64,000 nucleotides of DNA from CAHJXF01 sp038240015 (GTDB taxonomy: Bacteria > Pseudomonadota > Gammaproteobacteria > Burkholderiales > Burkholderiaceae_D): NCBI GenBank assembly GCA_038240015.1, contig JBBSEF010000003.1, positions 1-64,000 of the forward strand, given 5' to 3'. This document shows, one piece after another, positions 34,138 to 42,348 of this stretch. The notes beneath the pieces were generated by a model. The model was not told the origin of the DNA. It made no database searches and saw nothing but the letters and a program-made list of their open reading frames with translations. How positions within the stretch are numbered: position 1 is the stretch's first letter; each line of letters starts with the position of its first letter. Position numbers and translations under genes: made by a program.

Positions 34138-35733
34138 TCATCCGATGCGAAACCGTGACAGCTCCTTGCCTGTCTTGCCGTCGTGTGCGTGCACCGTGCA
34201 CACCAGACATGAATCGAAGGAACGTGCCACATGGCCGACTTCAACCGGATCGGTTGGATCGGCGATCGGCGCACCGATCAGCGCTTCCTCGATCGGTCCA
34301 CGAATGCCGCCGGAGTCGCGAGGTCCGACGTTCCAGGTCGTGGGTGCGATGATCTGATAGTTCTTGATCTTGCCATCCTTGACTTCGATCCAATGGCAGA
34401 GCGCTCCGCGAATTGCTTCAGTAGCGCCCCAGCCGCGACCATCGCGCTCGGTCGGTTTGATGTACCACGGATCGTTGAGCCGAAACTCTTTCAGGCAGCG
34501 CTCTGCCTGTCGATAAAGCTTGACGGTCTCGTGCATGCGCGCGATTTGGCGCAGATGCAAACTCGGCCCTTTCATCTTCTTGTACATGTCGAGGATAAGT
34601 CCATCGTAATGCTGCCAGTCCTCACCGTGCCTTCCGCCGGCGACCATCTGGCGCGCGAATGGTCCAGCTTCCAAACGTCCCGCTTCGGCGTGGGATACGG
34701 CCGTCGCCCACGAATACTTGCCGTCGAAATCGGGATCGTTCTTGCTGATTGCCTTGGTGGTTCGATCGTAGGGATGCTGATCGGAGGTGCTCTCGTCATA
34801 CCAGGCGTGGGTCACGTTTTCTCGCGCGTACTTCTGGTCCATCAGCACGTGCGTGTCAGTCGCCCCGTCGTACACGCCGCTCTTCATGATCACGGAAGAA
34901 TTGCGTGAGTCGACGGTGGGCTTCTGATACTTGTCCTCGTGCGGCAGATAGCCCCACGACAAGTATCGGCCGACCCCGCCACCGTACTTGTCGATGCCGA
35001 CATCGAGCCCCATGCGCCAATAAAAGCCCAAGTCCGAATTGGCGTGAGCGGGACTTTCATCGAGCCACGCCAGGAAGTCGTCGTAGGTCTTGATTTGTTC
35101 GTAGCGTTCCAATGTGCAACCGAGCCACACGGGTTCGAGCCAGTTGTTCTTGTAATACTCGAGTATCGACCACGAACGCGTCACGTCGGTGAGCGTCGGC
35201 GCGCACATCACGCCGCCCGGAACCATATAGCTCGAATGCGGCCACTGTCCGCCGAGTAGCGCATAGATTTCCACGGGCTTGCCGGAAATGGTCACGCCGA
35301 TTTCATACGAGCTACCGGTGAATGGCGCAAACCGTTTGCACGCCTCTTCGTAGTATTTGCTTCCCTTGTATTTCTTGTTGGTCATGTCGATTGCATACAG
35401 ACCATAGAAATAGCGCGGCTGGCTTTGCAGGCTCTCGGTGATCTGTCCCAGATTGCGCGCCAGGATCGCATTGCGTGGCACCTCGGTCTGCCATGCGGTG
35501 TCCAGCGCCCATGCCGCGCAAGTCAGATGAGACGCACCGCATATTCCGCAAGCGCGCGGCGTGACCACCAATCCTGCTTGAGGATCTTTGTCACGCAGAA
35601 TGATTTCGAAACCGCGGAACAATTCTGCGGAAGTCCACGCATTGGTGACGACGCCATTCTCGATATCCACACGAACATCGAGATCGCCTTCGACTCTTCC
35701 AACCGGTGATATGTCCAGTGTTTGTACAGCCAT
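34138..35733 (-). CDS. hucL: [NiFe] hydrogenase large subunit, group 2a Huc-type
   Basis: This 531-residue subunit carries the NiFe active site. The L1 motif RACGICGASH supplies Cys62 and Cys65, and L2 DSCLVCTVH supplies Cys509 and Cys512. After His515 there are 16 more residues (AHDGKTGKELSRFRIG), the tail removed by the protease. Blocks such as GGQWPHSSYMVPGGVMCAP, DPWYIKPTERDGRGWG and IAPTTWNVGPRDS are those of the Huc-type group 2a enzymes that oxidise H2 at atmospheric levels in mycobacteria. GAGGAGATT precedes the ATG. Group 2a is judged from memory of family sequences; an H2 affinity has not been shown here. Confidence 0.93.
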   Translation of the reverse strand: MAVQTLDISPVGRVEGDLDVRVDIENGVVTNAWTSAELFRGFEIILRDKDPQAGLVVTPRACGICGASHLTCAAWALDTAWQTEVPRNAILARNLGQITESLQSQPRYFYGLYAIDMTNKKYKGSKYYEEACKRFAPFTGSSYEIGVTISGKPVEIYALLGGQWPHSSYMVPGGVMCAPTLTDVTRSWSILEYYKNNWLEPVWLGCTLERYEQIKTYDDFLAWLDESPAHANSDLGFYWRMGLDVGIDKYGGGVGRYLSWGYLPHEDKYQKPTVDSRNSSVIMKSGVYDGATDTHVLMDQKYARENVTHAWYDESTSDQHPYDRTTKAISKNDPDFDGKYSWATAVSHAEAGRLEAGPFARQMVAGGRHGEDWQHYDGLILDMYKKMKGPSLHLRQIARMHETVKLYRQAERCLKEFRLNDPWYIKPTERDGRGWGATEAIRGALCHWIEVKDGKIKNYQIIAPTTWNVGPRDSGGIRGPIEEALIGAPIADPTDPVEVGHVARSFDSCLVCTVHAHDGKTGKELSRFRIG

Positions 35734-35757
35734 GATTCAATCTCCTCGAATTTCGCG

Positions 35758-36720
35758 TCAGACGACGAATATGTCTTGCTCGGCCCATGCAGGCGCGGCA
35801 TTTTTCGCCGCACCGGTGAGCGCGATATAACCCTTCTTGTCGATTCCGGCAGGCAGGTCTTTAGGCACGCCCATCACCGTCTGTGTTTTGAAAAGCGTAC
35901 CGGGAGCGAGATCGAAGAAAGGAAATTCGGGCTCGGTACAACCGAGGCATGGCATTCCCGAACGCGTCTTGGAAGACTGTCGATTCCAGAGGATGCGATT
36001 GCACGGCGAATGGGTCATCGGTCCACGACACCCGAGGTCGTAAAACAGGCAACCCTTTCTCTGGCCGAACTCGGTTGCGGACACCTTGTATGCGAAGTGC
36101 ATATTGCGGGTGCAGCCGGTTTGCGTGAAGCTTTGAAAGAAAGTTTTCGGGCGCTGGAAATCATCGAGGGTAATGTCCCCGCCGCGACCCGTGGCGACCG
36201 CGACCACGATTTGCGTGATCCAGTCGGGATGCGCTGGACAGCCGGGAATATTGATGACCGGCAAGCCCGACTTCGATTTGAATGCGCCTCCGAGAAAGCC
36301 ACCCTTATCGCGTTTGAGAAACTGCAGTCCACGCGATTCGCTCGGATTCGGCGCGGTTGCAGGAATGCCGCCCCACGTCGCGCAGTCCCCCACACCTACG
36401 ACGTAGGTCGCCGCGGCCGTGAGCTCCTTCACCCACTGCAACATGGGCCTGCCGGCGAATCGGTTCCATTCGCCCGTTCCATTGGGAGCTGTGACTACAG
36501 TGCCTTCGAAGACAAAGATATCGAGTGGAATCTTGCCCGACACGCAGTCGCGCAAAATCTTCTGCAGGTTGTCTCCCAGCTCGACTCCCAACGATGGGTG
36601 CCACAGGATGTTGATTCCAAAATCCGTCACCAGGTCGCAGGCGCTGGGTTCCTCGGCGTTCAGAAACGACATCGTGTTTCCGGAGCACGCTCCTCCTTGC
36701 AGCCAAAGCAGATTCGCCAT
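35758..36720 (-). CDS. hucS: [NiFe] hydrogenase small subunit, group 2a Huc-type
   Basis: This 320-residue subunit holds the three iron-sulfur clusters that pass electrons away from the NiFe site. It starts MANLLWLQGGACSGNTMSFL with no Tat signal, typical of group 2. Cluster cysteines are seen in GGACSGN, GVGDCATWGG, NIPGCPAHPD, QTGCTRN, LGCRGPMTHSPCN and GMPCLGCTEPE. I chose the ATG at 36720 (AAGGAGC upstream) over one 54 bases earlier, since the family starts at MAN. It is the first gene after the sigma-54 promoter at 36807-36822 and precedes hucL by 24 bases. Confidence 0.93.
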   Translation of the reverse strand: MANLLWLQGGACSGNTMSFLNAEEPSACDLVTDFGINILWHPSLGVELGDNLQKILRDCVSGKIPLDIFVFEGTVVTAPNGTGEWNRFAGRPMLQWVKELTAAATYVVGVGDCATWGGIPATAPNPSESRGLQFLKRDKGGFLGGAFKSKSGLPVINIPGCPAHPDWITQIVVAVATGRGGDITLDDFQRPKTFFQSFTQTGCTRNMHFAYKVSATEFGQRKGCLFYDLGCRGPMTHSPCNRILWNRQSSKTRSGMPCLGCTEPEFPFFDLAPGTLFKTQTVMGVPKDLPAGIDKKGYIALTGAAKNAAPAWAEQDIFVV

Positions 36721-36806
36721 TTCGTTCGCTCCTTCGTTGATTTCTGCAACCCACGGTAGCAAGACGCCAGCCACGAATACGACGCTAGTCTTGGCCGACG
36801 GATCAA

Positions 36807-36822
36807 CGCAACGAACGTGCCA
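36807..36822 (-). promoter_or_regulatory. Sigma-54 (-24/-12) promoter for hucSL
   Basis: On the minus strand the bases read TGGCACGTTCGTTGCG, which fits the sigma-54 consensus TGGCAC-N5-TTGC exactly in both blocks, with GG and GC ten bases apart. Transcription would begin about 12 bases past the GC, near 36795, leaving a leader of some 75 bases before hucS. The gene for an NtrC-family activator lies just upstream at 37239-38693. About 145 bases between this element and the zinc-ribbon gene can hold activator and IHF sites. Confidence 0.85.
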
Positions 36823-36968
36823 TGCGCGGCGCGCTAGACAATCTGGATTGATTCAGAGGGTTACGTTCAAATCGAATTGAAGCGACGCCCGCGTCATTGC
36901 ATAGTCTCTTTACATCTTCGACTGAAGTGCAAATGCCGTTTGCAATTCCGATCGGAGAAGAGGGCGAC

Positions 36969-37226
36969 TCAACCTTTGCGGTTGCCGCACTCAGGACACT
37001 GCGCTTCGAGCGTATAGCCGAACCAGATTCCCTGACAGCGGCTGCACCAGTGGCCGTTGGTTTGTTCGGTCGTCAGCGCGAGTTGTCGCGCCAGAGGCGT
37101 GATGCCCAGGTCCTTGAAGCCGCCGGGAGTGCCGGTAGGCGAAACGCGCGAGTGGGGAAATTGATAGGTCTTCGCGACCTTGTCCGCGTGTTCCCGCTCG
37201 GGGCCGGTTCCATGATCGTCTGACAT
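36969..37226 (-). CDS. Small zinc-ribbon protein of the hydrogenase cluster
   Basis: This 85-residue protein has a polar N-terminus and a C-terminal ribbon, HWCSRCQGIWFGYTLEAQC then PECGNRKG, with Cys61, Cys64, Cys77 and Cys80. It most resembles zinc ribbons or rubredoxin-like metal sites; no catalytic motif is seen. AGGAGGATCCC lies right before the ATG. It is cotranscribed with the HoxA-like activator, 12 bases after its stop. It could be a regulator partner or a maturation helper; neither is supported further. Confidence 0.72.
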   Translation of the reverse strand: MSDDHGTGPEREHADKVAKTYQFPHSRVSPTGTPGGFKDLGITPLARQLALTTEQTNGHWCSRCQGIWFGYTLEAQCPECGNRKG

Positions 37227-37238
37227 GGGATCCTCCTG

Positions 37239-38693
37239 CTACGCGATCTGTTGATCCAGTTTGTACCGTTTGATCTTGTTGGCCAGACCTACGCGCGAAA
37301 TACCGAGTTCTCTGGCCGCACGGCTGTGATTCCACTTGTGTTTCAGCAAAGACTGCGAAACCAGATGCTTCTCGAGAGATTCCACATTCTCTTTGAGCGT
37401 CACCATTCCCTTCAGAAAAGCAGCGTGTCCATTGTTGGCGAGCGCCGGAAGCAGGCGCGCAAATTCGGGAGACATATGTCTTACCGACAGGATTTCCCCA
37501 TCTCCCGCAAGTGCGACCATTCGCCGCACTTCATTTTCCAATTCACGAACATTGCCGGGGAAAGGATGCGCTTTAAGGCGTTGCACGACATCAGCGGATA
37601 TACCCGCAATTCGTCGATGAATCAATTCCGCATATTTGTTTGCCGCATGCTCGGCCAAGACCGGAATATCTTCGACCCGATCGCGCAAAGGCGGAATATC
37701 GAGTTCGAATCCGCGCAAGCGGTAATAGAGGTCTCTCCGAAACTCGCCTCGATCTACCAAATCCTTTAACGGTCGATTGGATGCTGCGATAATCCTGACT
37801 TGGCAATGGCGGGTCTGATGAGTGCCCAAGGGCTTGACTTCTCCTTCCTGCAGAAATCTGAGCAAGCTGACTTGAAAAGAAGGCGAAACGTCGGATATTT
37901 CGTCGAGAAAGACCGTGCCGCCATCGGCTGCGGGAAATAATCCAAGTCGGTCGCTGATGGCGCCGGTGAAGGCGCCGCGTTTATGCCCGAACAATTCTGA
38001 ATGCAGTAATTCGTCGGGAAGCGCGCCGCAATTCTGTGCGAGAAACGGATATTCCTTGCGCTGGCTGAAGAAATGCACCGCCCGTGCCATCAATTCCTTA
38101 CCCGTGCCGGTCTCGCCTTGAATCAATACCGGCAGGTCGGTCGCAGCCGCCTTGCGCGCAAGGTCGCACACACCCACCATGCTGTCGCTGGCAAAAACCA
38201 GCTTGTCGAATTCGTAGCTGTCTTGAAGCAGTCTCGCCATGTGTGCGTTTTGCCGATGCAAGACGGTATCGGCAAACTTCAATTCGCGGCTGAGGTACCG
38301 ATGGCGGCGGGCCAGTTCACGGCTTTCCAATGCGCGTTTGACCAGCAGAAGCAGACGATCGGATTGCCACGGTTTGGAAACGACTTGATAGACCGCCGCT
38401 TCATTGATCGACCGAATCATGTTCTTGTGGTCGGAATCGCCCGTGATGAGAATCCGAATCGCCTCCGGATGGGAAATTCGCGTTGTGCCGAAGAACTTGA
38501 CCGCGTTCATTTCCGGCAGCTTCTGCTCGCACAGCACCAGATCGACTTCTTCGGCAAGCAGAATGTTCTGCGCCTCTTGCAGCGACGCGGCGGCCAATAC
38601 TCGATAGTCCCGATCGAGGCAGCGAATAAGGGAAGCGCGGCTCCGCGCTTCGCTGTCGACTACCAGCACTGTCCAAGTGCCGTCGGCTTGCAT
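37239..38693 (-). CDS. hoxA: HoxA/HupR-like sigma-54-dependent response regulator
   Basis: This 484-residue NtrC-family activator has a receiver domain (1-125), an AAA+ domain with Walker A GETGTGKE, the sigma-54 contact loop GAFTGA, Walker B GGTVFLDEI, and a Fis-type DNA-binding end, NHSRAARELGISRVGLANKI. It most resembles HoxA/HupR, which switch on hydrogenase genes. The receiver keeps Asp13, Thr84 and Lys107, but the phosphorylated Asp position is Glu56 (VLCEQKLP). No histidine kinase or H2-sensing hydrogenase is in the window. Its likely target is the sigma-54 promoter at 36807. Confidence 0.9.
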   Translation of the reverse strand: MQADGTWTVLVVDSEARSRASLIRCLDRDYRVLAAASLQEAQNILLAEEVDLVLCEQKLPEMNAVKFFGTTRISHPEAIRILITGDSDHKNMIRSINEAAVYQVVSKPWQSDRLLLLVKRALESRELARRHRYLSRELKFADTVLHRQNAHMARLLQDSYEFDKLVFASDSMVGVCDLARKAAATDLPVLIQGETGTGKELMARAVHFFSQRKEYPFLAQNCGALPDELLHSELFGHKRGAFTGAISDRLGLFPAADGGTVFLDEISDVSPSFQVSLLRFLQEGEVKPLGTHQTRHCQVRIIAASNRPLKDLVDRGEFRRDLYYRLRGFELDIPPLRDRVEDIPVLAEHAANKYAELIHRRIAGISADVVQRLKAHPFPGNVRELENEVRRMVALAGDGEILSVRHMSPEFARLLPALANNGHAAFLKGMVTLKENVESLEKHLVSQSLLKHKWNHSRAARELGISRVGLANKIKRYKLDQQIA

Positions 38694-38727
38694 GTCAGTT
38701 AGTTGTCAAGTTGCATACTTGTTTGGC

Positions 38728-38755
38728 ACTTTAGCAGAAGTCTGAATAACGTCAA
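38728..38755 (-). promoter_or_regulatory. Sigma-70-type promoter for the HoxA-like gene
   Basis: On the minus strand TTGACG and TAAAGT are separated by 16 bases, a reasonable -35/-10 pair, 35 bases ahead of the activator's ATG. It would let the regulator be made independently of the hydrogenase promoters. Its strength is not known. Confidence 0.5.
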
Positions 38756-38828
38756 TACCGTGCTCGCGCGCGGCGGGACAAGCGAAGCGGTTCGAAAAAC
38801 TCACCGTCACCGTGACCGCCTTGAAACG

Positions 38829-38939
38829 CTACATGCTGCGCAACTCGATATATTTTTTGATGTCTTTCGCATTGGCCACAATCGCCACCAGCGCGATGGG
38901 CAGGACCACAAACCGGAAAACATTTCTCAAGCAGTTCAT
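38829..38939 (-). CDS. 36-residue membrane miniprotein (DUF6893-like)
   Basis: This tiny gene is easily missed. The frame is MNCLRNVFRFVVLPIALVAI then VANAKDIKKYIELRSM. It has a very strong ribosome binding site, TTTAAGGAGATTGAT, before the ATG. Residues 8-22 form one membrane helix, followed by a basic segment ending KKYIELRSM. That end recalls DUF6893, a family of very small proteins ending in a Y-L-R-I-R-x-M type motif; the match is from memory. It lies 40 bases after the maturation protease and ends the group 1h gene run. A role as an anchor for a soluble hydrogenase complex is possible. Confidence 0.7.
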   Translation of the reverse strand: MNCLRNVFRFVVLPIALVAIVANAKDIKKYIELRSM

Positions 38940-38979
38940 ATCAATCTCCTTAAACAAATGAGCGCCTGAAGCGTTGCCG

Positions 38980-39504
38980 CTACCAGCAATGCTCCGCGTG
39001 TGACGAAGCCCACGACTTGCTCCGCATGGGTAATGATTCGATCAATTCAATCGCTCGATCGACCGCCGCCGCGACGGCGTCGCTCAGCCCCATCCGTCCA
39101 TCGCCATCCGACTCGGTGCCGAAACTCTCCGGTTCGCATCCCACCAAAAGGATTCGCTGCCCGGCGACGCGCGACATGAACGCAAAGCGCAGCACGCTGT
39201 CGGGGCTCATGTCGTGAGGTGAAAGCGGCTGCATTTCTACATTCGAATCGGCGATTGTTTCCGGCTCGGGCTCGACCACATACAGAGTGCCCGGGGCGCC
39301 GCCGCGCTTGACGGTATCGACGAGGATCACCGTCTCATATCCGTCCTGCAGCGCATAGCCGAGATCGATTGCGCGAATACCGAAATCGACGACCTGCATC
39401 TCGGCCGGCAATCTGCGGCGCAACAGGCGTTGCGCGACCTCGACGCCGAATCCATCGTCGCCGAGGAATACGTTGCCCACGCCGGCGACCAAGGTGCGAT
39501 TCAT
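38980..39504 (-). CDS. Hydrogenase maturation endopeptidase (for the group 1h enzyme)
   Basis: This 174-residue HupD/HyaD-type peptidase cuts the C-terminal tail from a nickel-loaded large subunit. It starts MNRTLVAGVGNVFLGDDGFG with the nickel-binding acidic residue in LGDDGFG, and has VDFGIRAIDLGYAL, ILVDTVKRG and the conserved His in LSPHDMSPD. Its start overlaps the stop of the 463-residue protein (ATGA). It differs clearly from the protease at 32626-33099. Substrate assignment to the group 1h large subunit rests on position. Confidence 0.9.
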   Translation of the reverse strand: MNRTLVAGVGNVFLGDDGFGVEVAQRLLRRRLPAEMQVVDFGIRAIDLGYALQDGYETVILVDTVKRGGAPGTLYVVEPEPETIADSNVEMQPLSPHDMSPDSVLRFAFMSRVAGQRILLVGCEPESFGTESDGDGRMGLSDAVAAAVDRAIELIESLPMRSKSWASSHAEHCW

Positions 39505-40892
39505 CCGACGCTCTCCTGATTGGCAAGCGGCTCGATTTCCTCGGGCGCAAAGAAGAAGCGATGTCCGGGCATGCGCTGGAGTCCGAAGTCTTTGCCGGGA
39601 TCGTCGTCGACTGTGACCGCAACGTGGACGCGGTCTTCAAAATCGCGCTCGATCGATTCGATGGTCGCGAGCATGCCGGCTAGCGCGAGATCCATGATGT
39701 CGGCTCGAGCACGCGGACGCAACCGAACGTGATCGCCGATCCGCAATTCGACATCCCCTACGCGTATGAATGCGAGCCGCGGCGTCTGCTCGAACGGTTC
39801 CCATGGCGCTTGCGTCTCGATTGCCTTGGGGGCCGCTGGCCGCGGCGCTCGCAACGTGCCGTGCAGTTTTTGCAATTGCTCGGGCGCGAGCTTCTCTGTG
39901 CGTTCCAGCAGGGCACGAGAACGTTCATCGACTGCTGCCATTTCGCGTTTTTCCTCGTCGGTCATGCTCAGAATGCGCAGCGTGAGGATCTCGTCGATCT
40001 CGGTCGCATCGAACAGGTCGCCCGGACTTTCGGGCGCGATCTGCGGATAGTCGTAGAGGATGATCGGAGACGACAGCATGGTGTCGCGGGCATCTTCCAA
40101 CCCGACCAATATGGGCCAGGTTCCGACGTTGCGACACGACGCGACCGCGTTCTGCAACGCATCCGGTGGATCGACCATGGACACGAACTCGCCCTCGTGT
40201 ACCGCGAGTATGGTGTGGCATGACACCAGAGCTTGCAGCGACGCTTGATCGCGAGTCGCGTTGCGTGTCTCTGCGATCGGCGTGACGTTCATGATCTTCA
40301 CTTCGATCCGGAAGGCGTCGGCCGCAACGGCGTCGACGCGTATCGCGATCTGGCCCTCGAGCGGTTCTTGCGTACGTTCGAGTACGCCGACGACGAGTCC
40401 GCTCGCATCCTTCACGGGTTCAAGCTCGGCGTTTCTCGGGAGGGTAAAAGTAATTACCTGTGGCGCGACGGCGAGGTCGCCAACGATCAATGGATCCGAT
40501 GCGACTTGCCTTTCCGTCGCCTCCTGCCACGTGTAGAAGCGCTGCTCGCCGACTTCAAGCACATCGACTTTTCGAAATTCAGGCGGGCCTGTTAGCGGCC
40601 ATTCGCGCGACGGCTCGAGCAATTCGCCTACTTGGCGTTGTACCAGATGCAGGAACCCGATCTTGATTTCGAGAACGGCATTGGCGTTTGCCCATATCAC
40701 GCATTGCGTTTGCATCAGCCACGGTTCGGCGCCTTTCTGCGCAATGCTGTAGGCCTCCGGATAAACGCCGCCAAAAGTCCAGCGCTGCCGATTCTTCACC
40801 GACGACGGGCGATACGGGTACAGCATGTATCCCTCGTAGAGCACGGCATTGACGACGGCATCGACCAAGCTATCGACGCGCGGGCGGCTCAC
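39501..40892 (-). CDS. 463-residue protein conserved in group 1h hydrogenase clusters, function unknown
   Basis: This soluble protein of 463 residues begins VDSLVDAVVNAVLYEGYMLY followed by PYRPSSVKNRQRW, an N-terminal block I associate with hypothetical proteins of actinobacterial-type hydrogenase operons. The middle is beta-rich, and the end has IRVGDVELRIGDHVRLRP and VAVTVDDDPGKDFG. No metal, nucleotide or catalytic motif stands out. ATGA overlaps join it to the DUF6084 gene upstream and to the protease downstream, so it is an obligate part of this unit. Confidence 0.72.
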   Translation of the reverse strand: MSRPRVDSLVDAVVNAVLYEGYMLYPYRPSSVKNRQRWTFGGVYPEAYSIAQKGAEPWLMQTQCVIWANANAVLEIKIGFLHLVQRQVGELLEPSREWPLTGPPEFRKVDVLEVGEQRFYTWQEATERQVASDPLIVGDLAVAPQVITFTLPRNAELEPVKDASGLVVGVLERTQEPLEGQIAIRVDAVAADAFRIEVKIMNVTPIAETRNATRDQASLQALVSCHTILAVHEGEFVSMVDPPDALQNAVASCRNVGTWPILVGLEDARDTMLSSPIILYDYPQIAPESPGDLFDATEIDEILTLRILSMTDEEKREMAAVDERSRALLERTEKLAPEQLQKLHGTLRAPRPAAPKAIETQAPWEPFEQTPRLAFIRVGDVELRIGDHVRLRPRARADIMDLALAGMLATIESIERDFEDRVHVAVTVDDDPGKDFGLQRMPGHRFFFAPEEIEPLANQESVG

Positions 40893-41593
40893 GGCGCATT
40901 CTCCTCGAGGGTATCGGTCGCGAGGTCGCGTGAAAGTTCGTGGGCTGGTTCGCGGAAAGACTCGTGCGCGCGCTCAAGCGCCTGTTCGAGAGCGCGCTCC
41001 CAACTGTGAAGTCCATGGCGAATCTTGTATTCATAGAGCCGATTGAATACATCACGGTTCAAACACAACCATGCGCTGTTCGGGTAATAGTGCTCGATCA
41101 TCTCTTTCCACAGCGCAACCGGAAGTTTGAATCGAACGTCTTTGTCCCAAGCAATCTGGCCGACCTGCAAGCGCTCGTGTTCCGCGCGATAAAAGACGCT
41201 TCCGCTGAACTGGAACGACAATGGAATCTCACCTTCTAGAAGCGCGTGAAAATATTTGGTCGCCACCACATTGAAATCAAATGTGCAAGGGACTTGAAGA
41301 TCGACCAGAACTTCGCCCTCGAAAGCCGGAATCAAAGCGCTCGTGTGCGTCCATAGCAAGGTTTTCAGCGTCTGATTCCATCGCTGCGGCTCGCCGAAAA
41401 GATCCTGCAATTTGAACTGTTCCTCCGGAGCATATTTCCGGCGTCCGGACTCGATCTGAATCTGGCATTGCAAATTGATATTCGCAATTTCAACGGCATT
41501 GTTGCTGGTCACTCGGACTCTGAAGACGAGCAGGGGAGTCGCCGCGTATCGCACAACTTCCACGCCTTCGATGTGGAATTGGAGATCAGGCAT
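40889..41593 (-). CDS. DUF6084-like protein of the hydrogenase cluster
   Basis: This 234-residue soluble protein starts MPDLQFHIEGVEVVRYAATP and contains LLWTHTSALIPAFEG, PLSFQFSGSVFYRAEHERLQ and AWDKDVRFKLPVALW, the pattern of DUF6084, a family next to group 1h hydrogenase genes. I chose the second ATG (41593) because the family begins MPDL. Upstream it overlaps the DUF5947 gene; downstream it overlaps the 463-residue protein. Function is unknown; no cofactor-binding residues are seen. Confidence 0.75.
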   Translation of the reverse strand: MPDLQFHIEGVEVVRYAATPLLVFRVRVTSNNAVEIANINLQCQIQIESGRRKYAPEEQFKLQDLFGEPQRWNQTLKTLLWTHTSALIPAFEGEVLVDLQVPCTFDFNVVATKYFHALLEGEIPLSFQFSGSVFYRAEHERLQVGQIAWDKDVRFKLPVALWKEMIEHYYPNSAWLCLNRDVFNRLYEYKIRHGLHSWERALEQALERAHESFREPAHELSRDLATDTLEENAP

Positions 41594-42224
41594 GAAACCG
41601 CCCATCGCGCGACTGCTGCGTCTTGAGCGCGTCGAAGAATTGGCGGATCGCTTCCCAGACTCTGGATCCGCCGGATATACCGCGCCATCCCGCGCGGATC
41701 AATCCCACCAATTCATAGCAATGATCGATGGAGACGCGGTAATACTCCCGCGCATCCTCCACCCGATTGACGAGCAGCGCTTCGGTATCGGCCTCCAGTT
41801 GCCTGAGCAGGGGATTGTCGGCTTCGAGCTCTTCCCAAGCGTCCAGGTCGAGCTGCGACTCGGTGGCGCCTGCGGGGCTTGGGTAGAGCGCGATCACGCC
41901 TGGCCGTGAACTGCTTTTGACGAAGAATGCGACGTTGATCGGAATCAGCAGCGCGTCCCACTGCGCATCGCTGATTCTAAAATCAGACAGATATTCCCGG
42001 CGTTGCGGGATGGTGCGATATTTAGCCGTGTCGCGGTGGCCGAATAGCAGTGCGCATGCCTGACAGCAACAAACCAGGCGACGTTCGCTAACCTGAATCA
42101 AATGCTGATGAGAGTCGGATATCCACGCACTGCATAGCTCGCACTGCTGCGCCGGATCATCATCGCGAACGAAGCGGCGCAATCCGGCGACCCAGCCTTC
42201 GGTTCGTAATGGGATTGGGTTCAA
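41586..42224 (-). CDS. DUF5947-like protein of the hydrogenase cluster
   Basis: This 212-residue protein has CELC near residue 28 and a nearby CCCQACALLF block near 52, so a zinc or iron-sulfur site is likely in the N-terminal part. Further on are VAFFVKSSSRPGVIALYPSP and the helical CYELVGLIRAGWRG. These features fit DUF5947, a family found with group 1h hydrogenases. The start is unclear: a TTG at 42224 gives the full frame, and a TTG at 42182 is an alternative. No good ribosome binding site is seen for either. Confidence 0.75.
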   Translation of the reverse strand: MNPIPLRTEGWVAGLRRFVRDDDPAQQCELCSAWISDSHQHLIQVSERRLVCCCQACALLFGHRDTAKYRTIPQRREYLSDFRISDAQWDALLIPINVAFFVKSSSRPGVIALYPSPAGATESQLDLDAWEELEADNPLLRQLEADTEALLVNRVEDAREYYRVSIDHCYELVGLIRAGWRGISGGSRVWEAIRQFFDALKTQQSRDGRFHA

Positions 42225-42348
42225 TCTCTGTCACCGAAATCAGGATCTGCCGGCCGGCTTATTTCATTAAAAATCGATATTGCAGACTACAAGGAATAAT
42301 TGTTGAAAGTTTCTTGGCAGGAACGCAATCTCTCTTTAAAGCACCATC

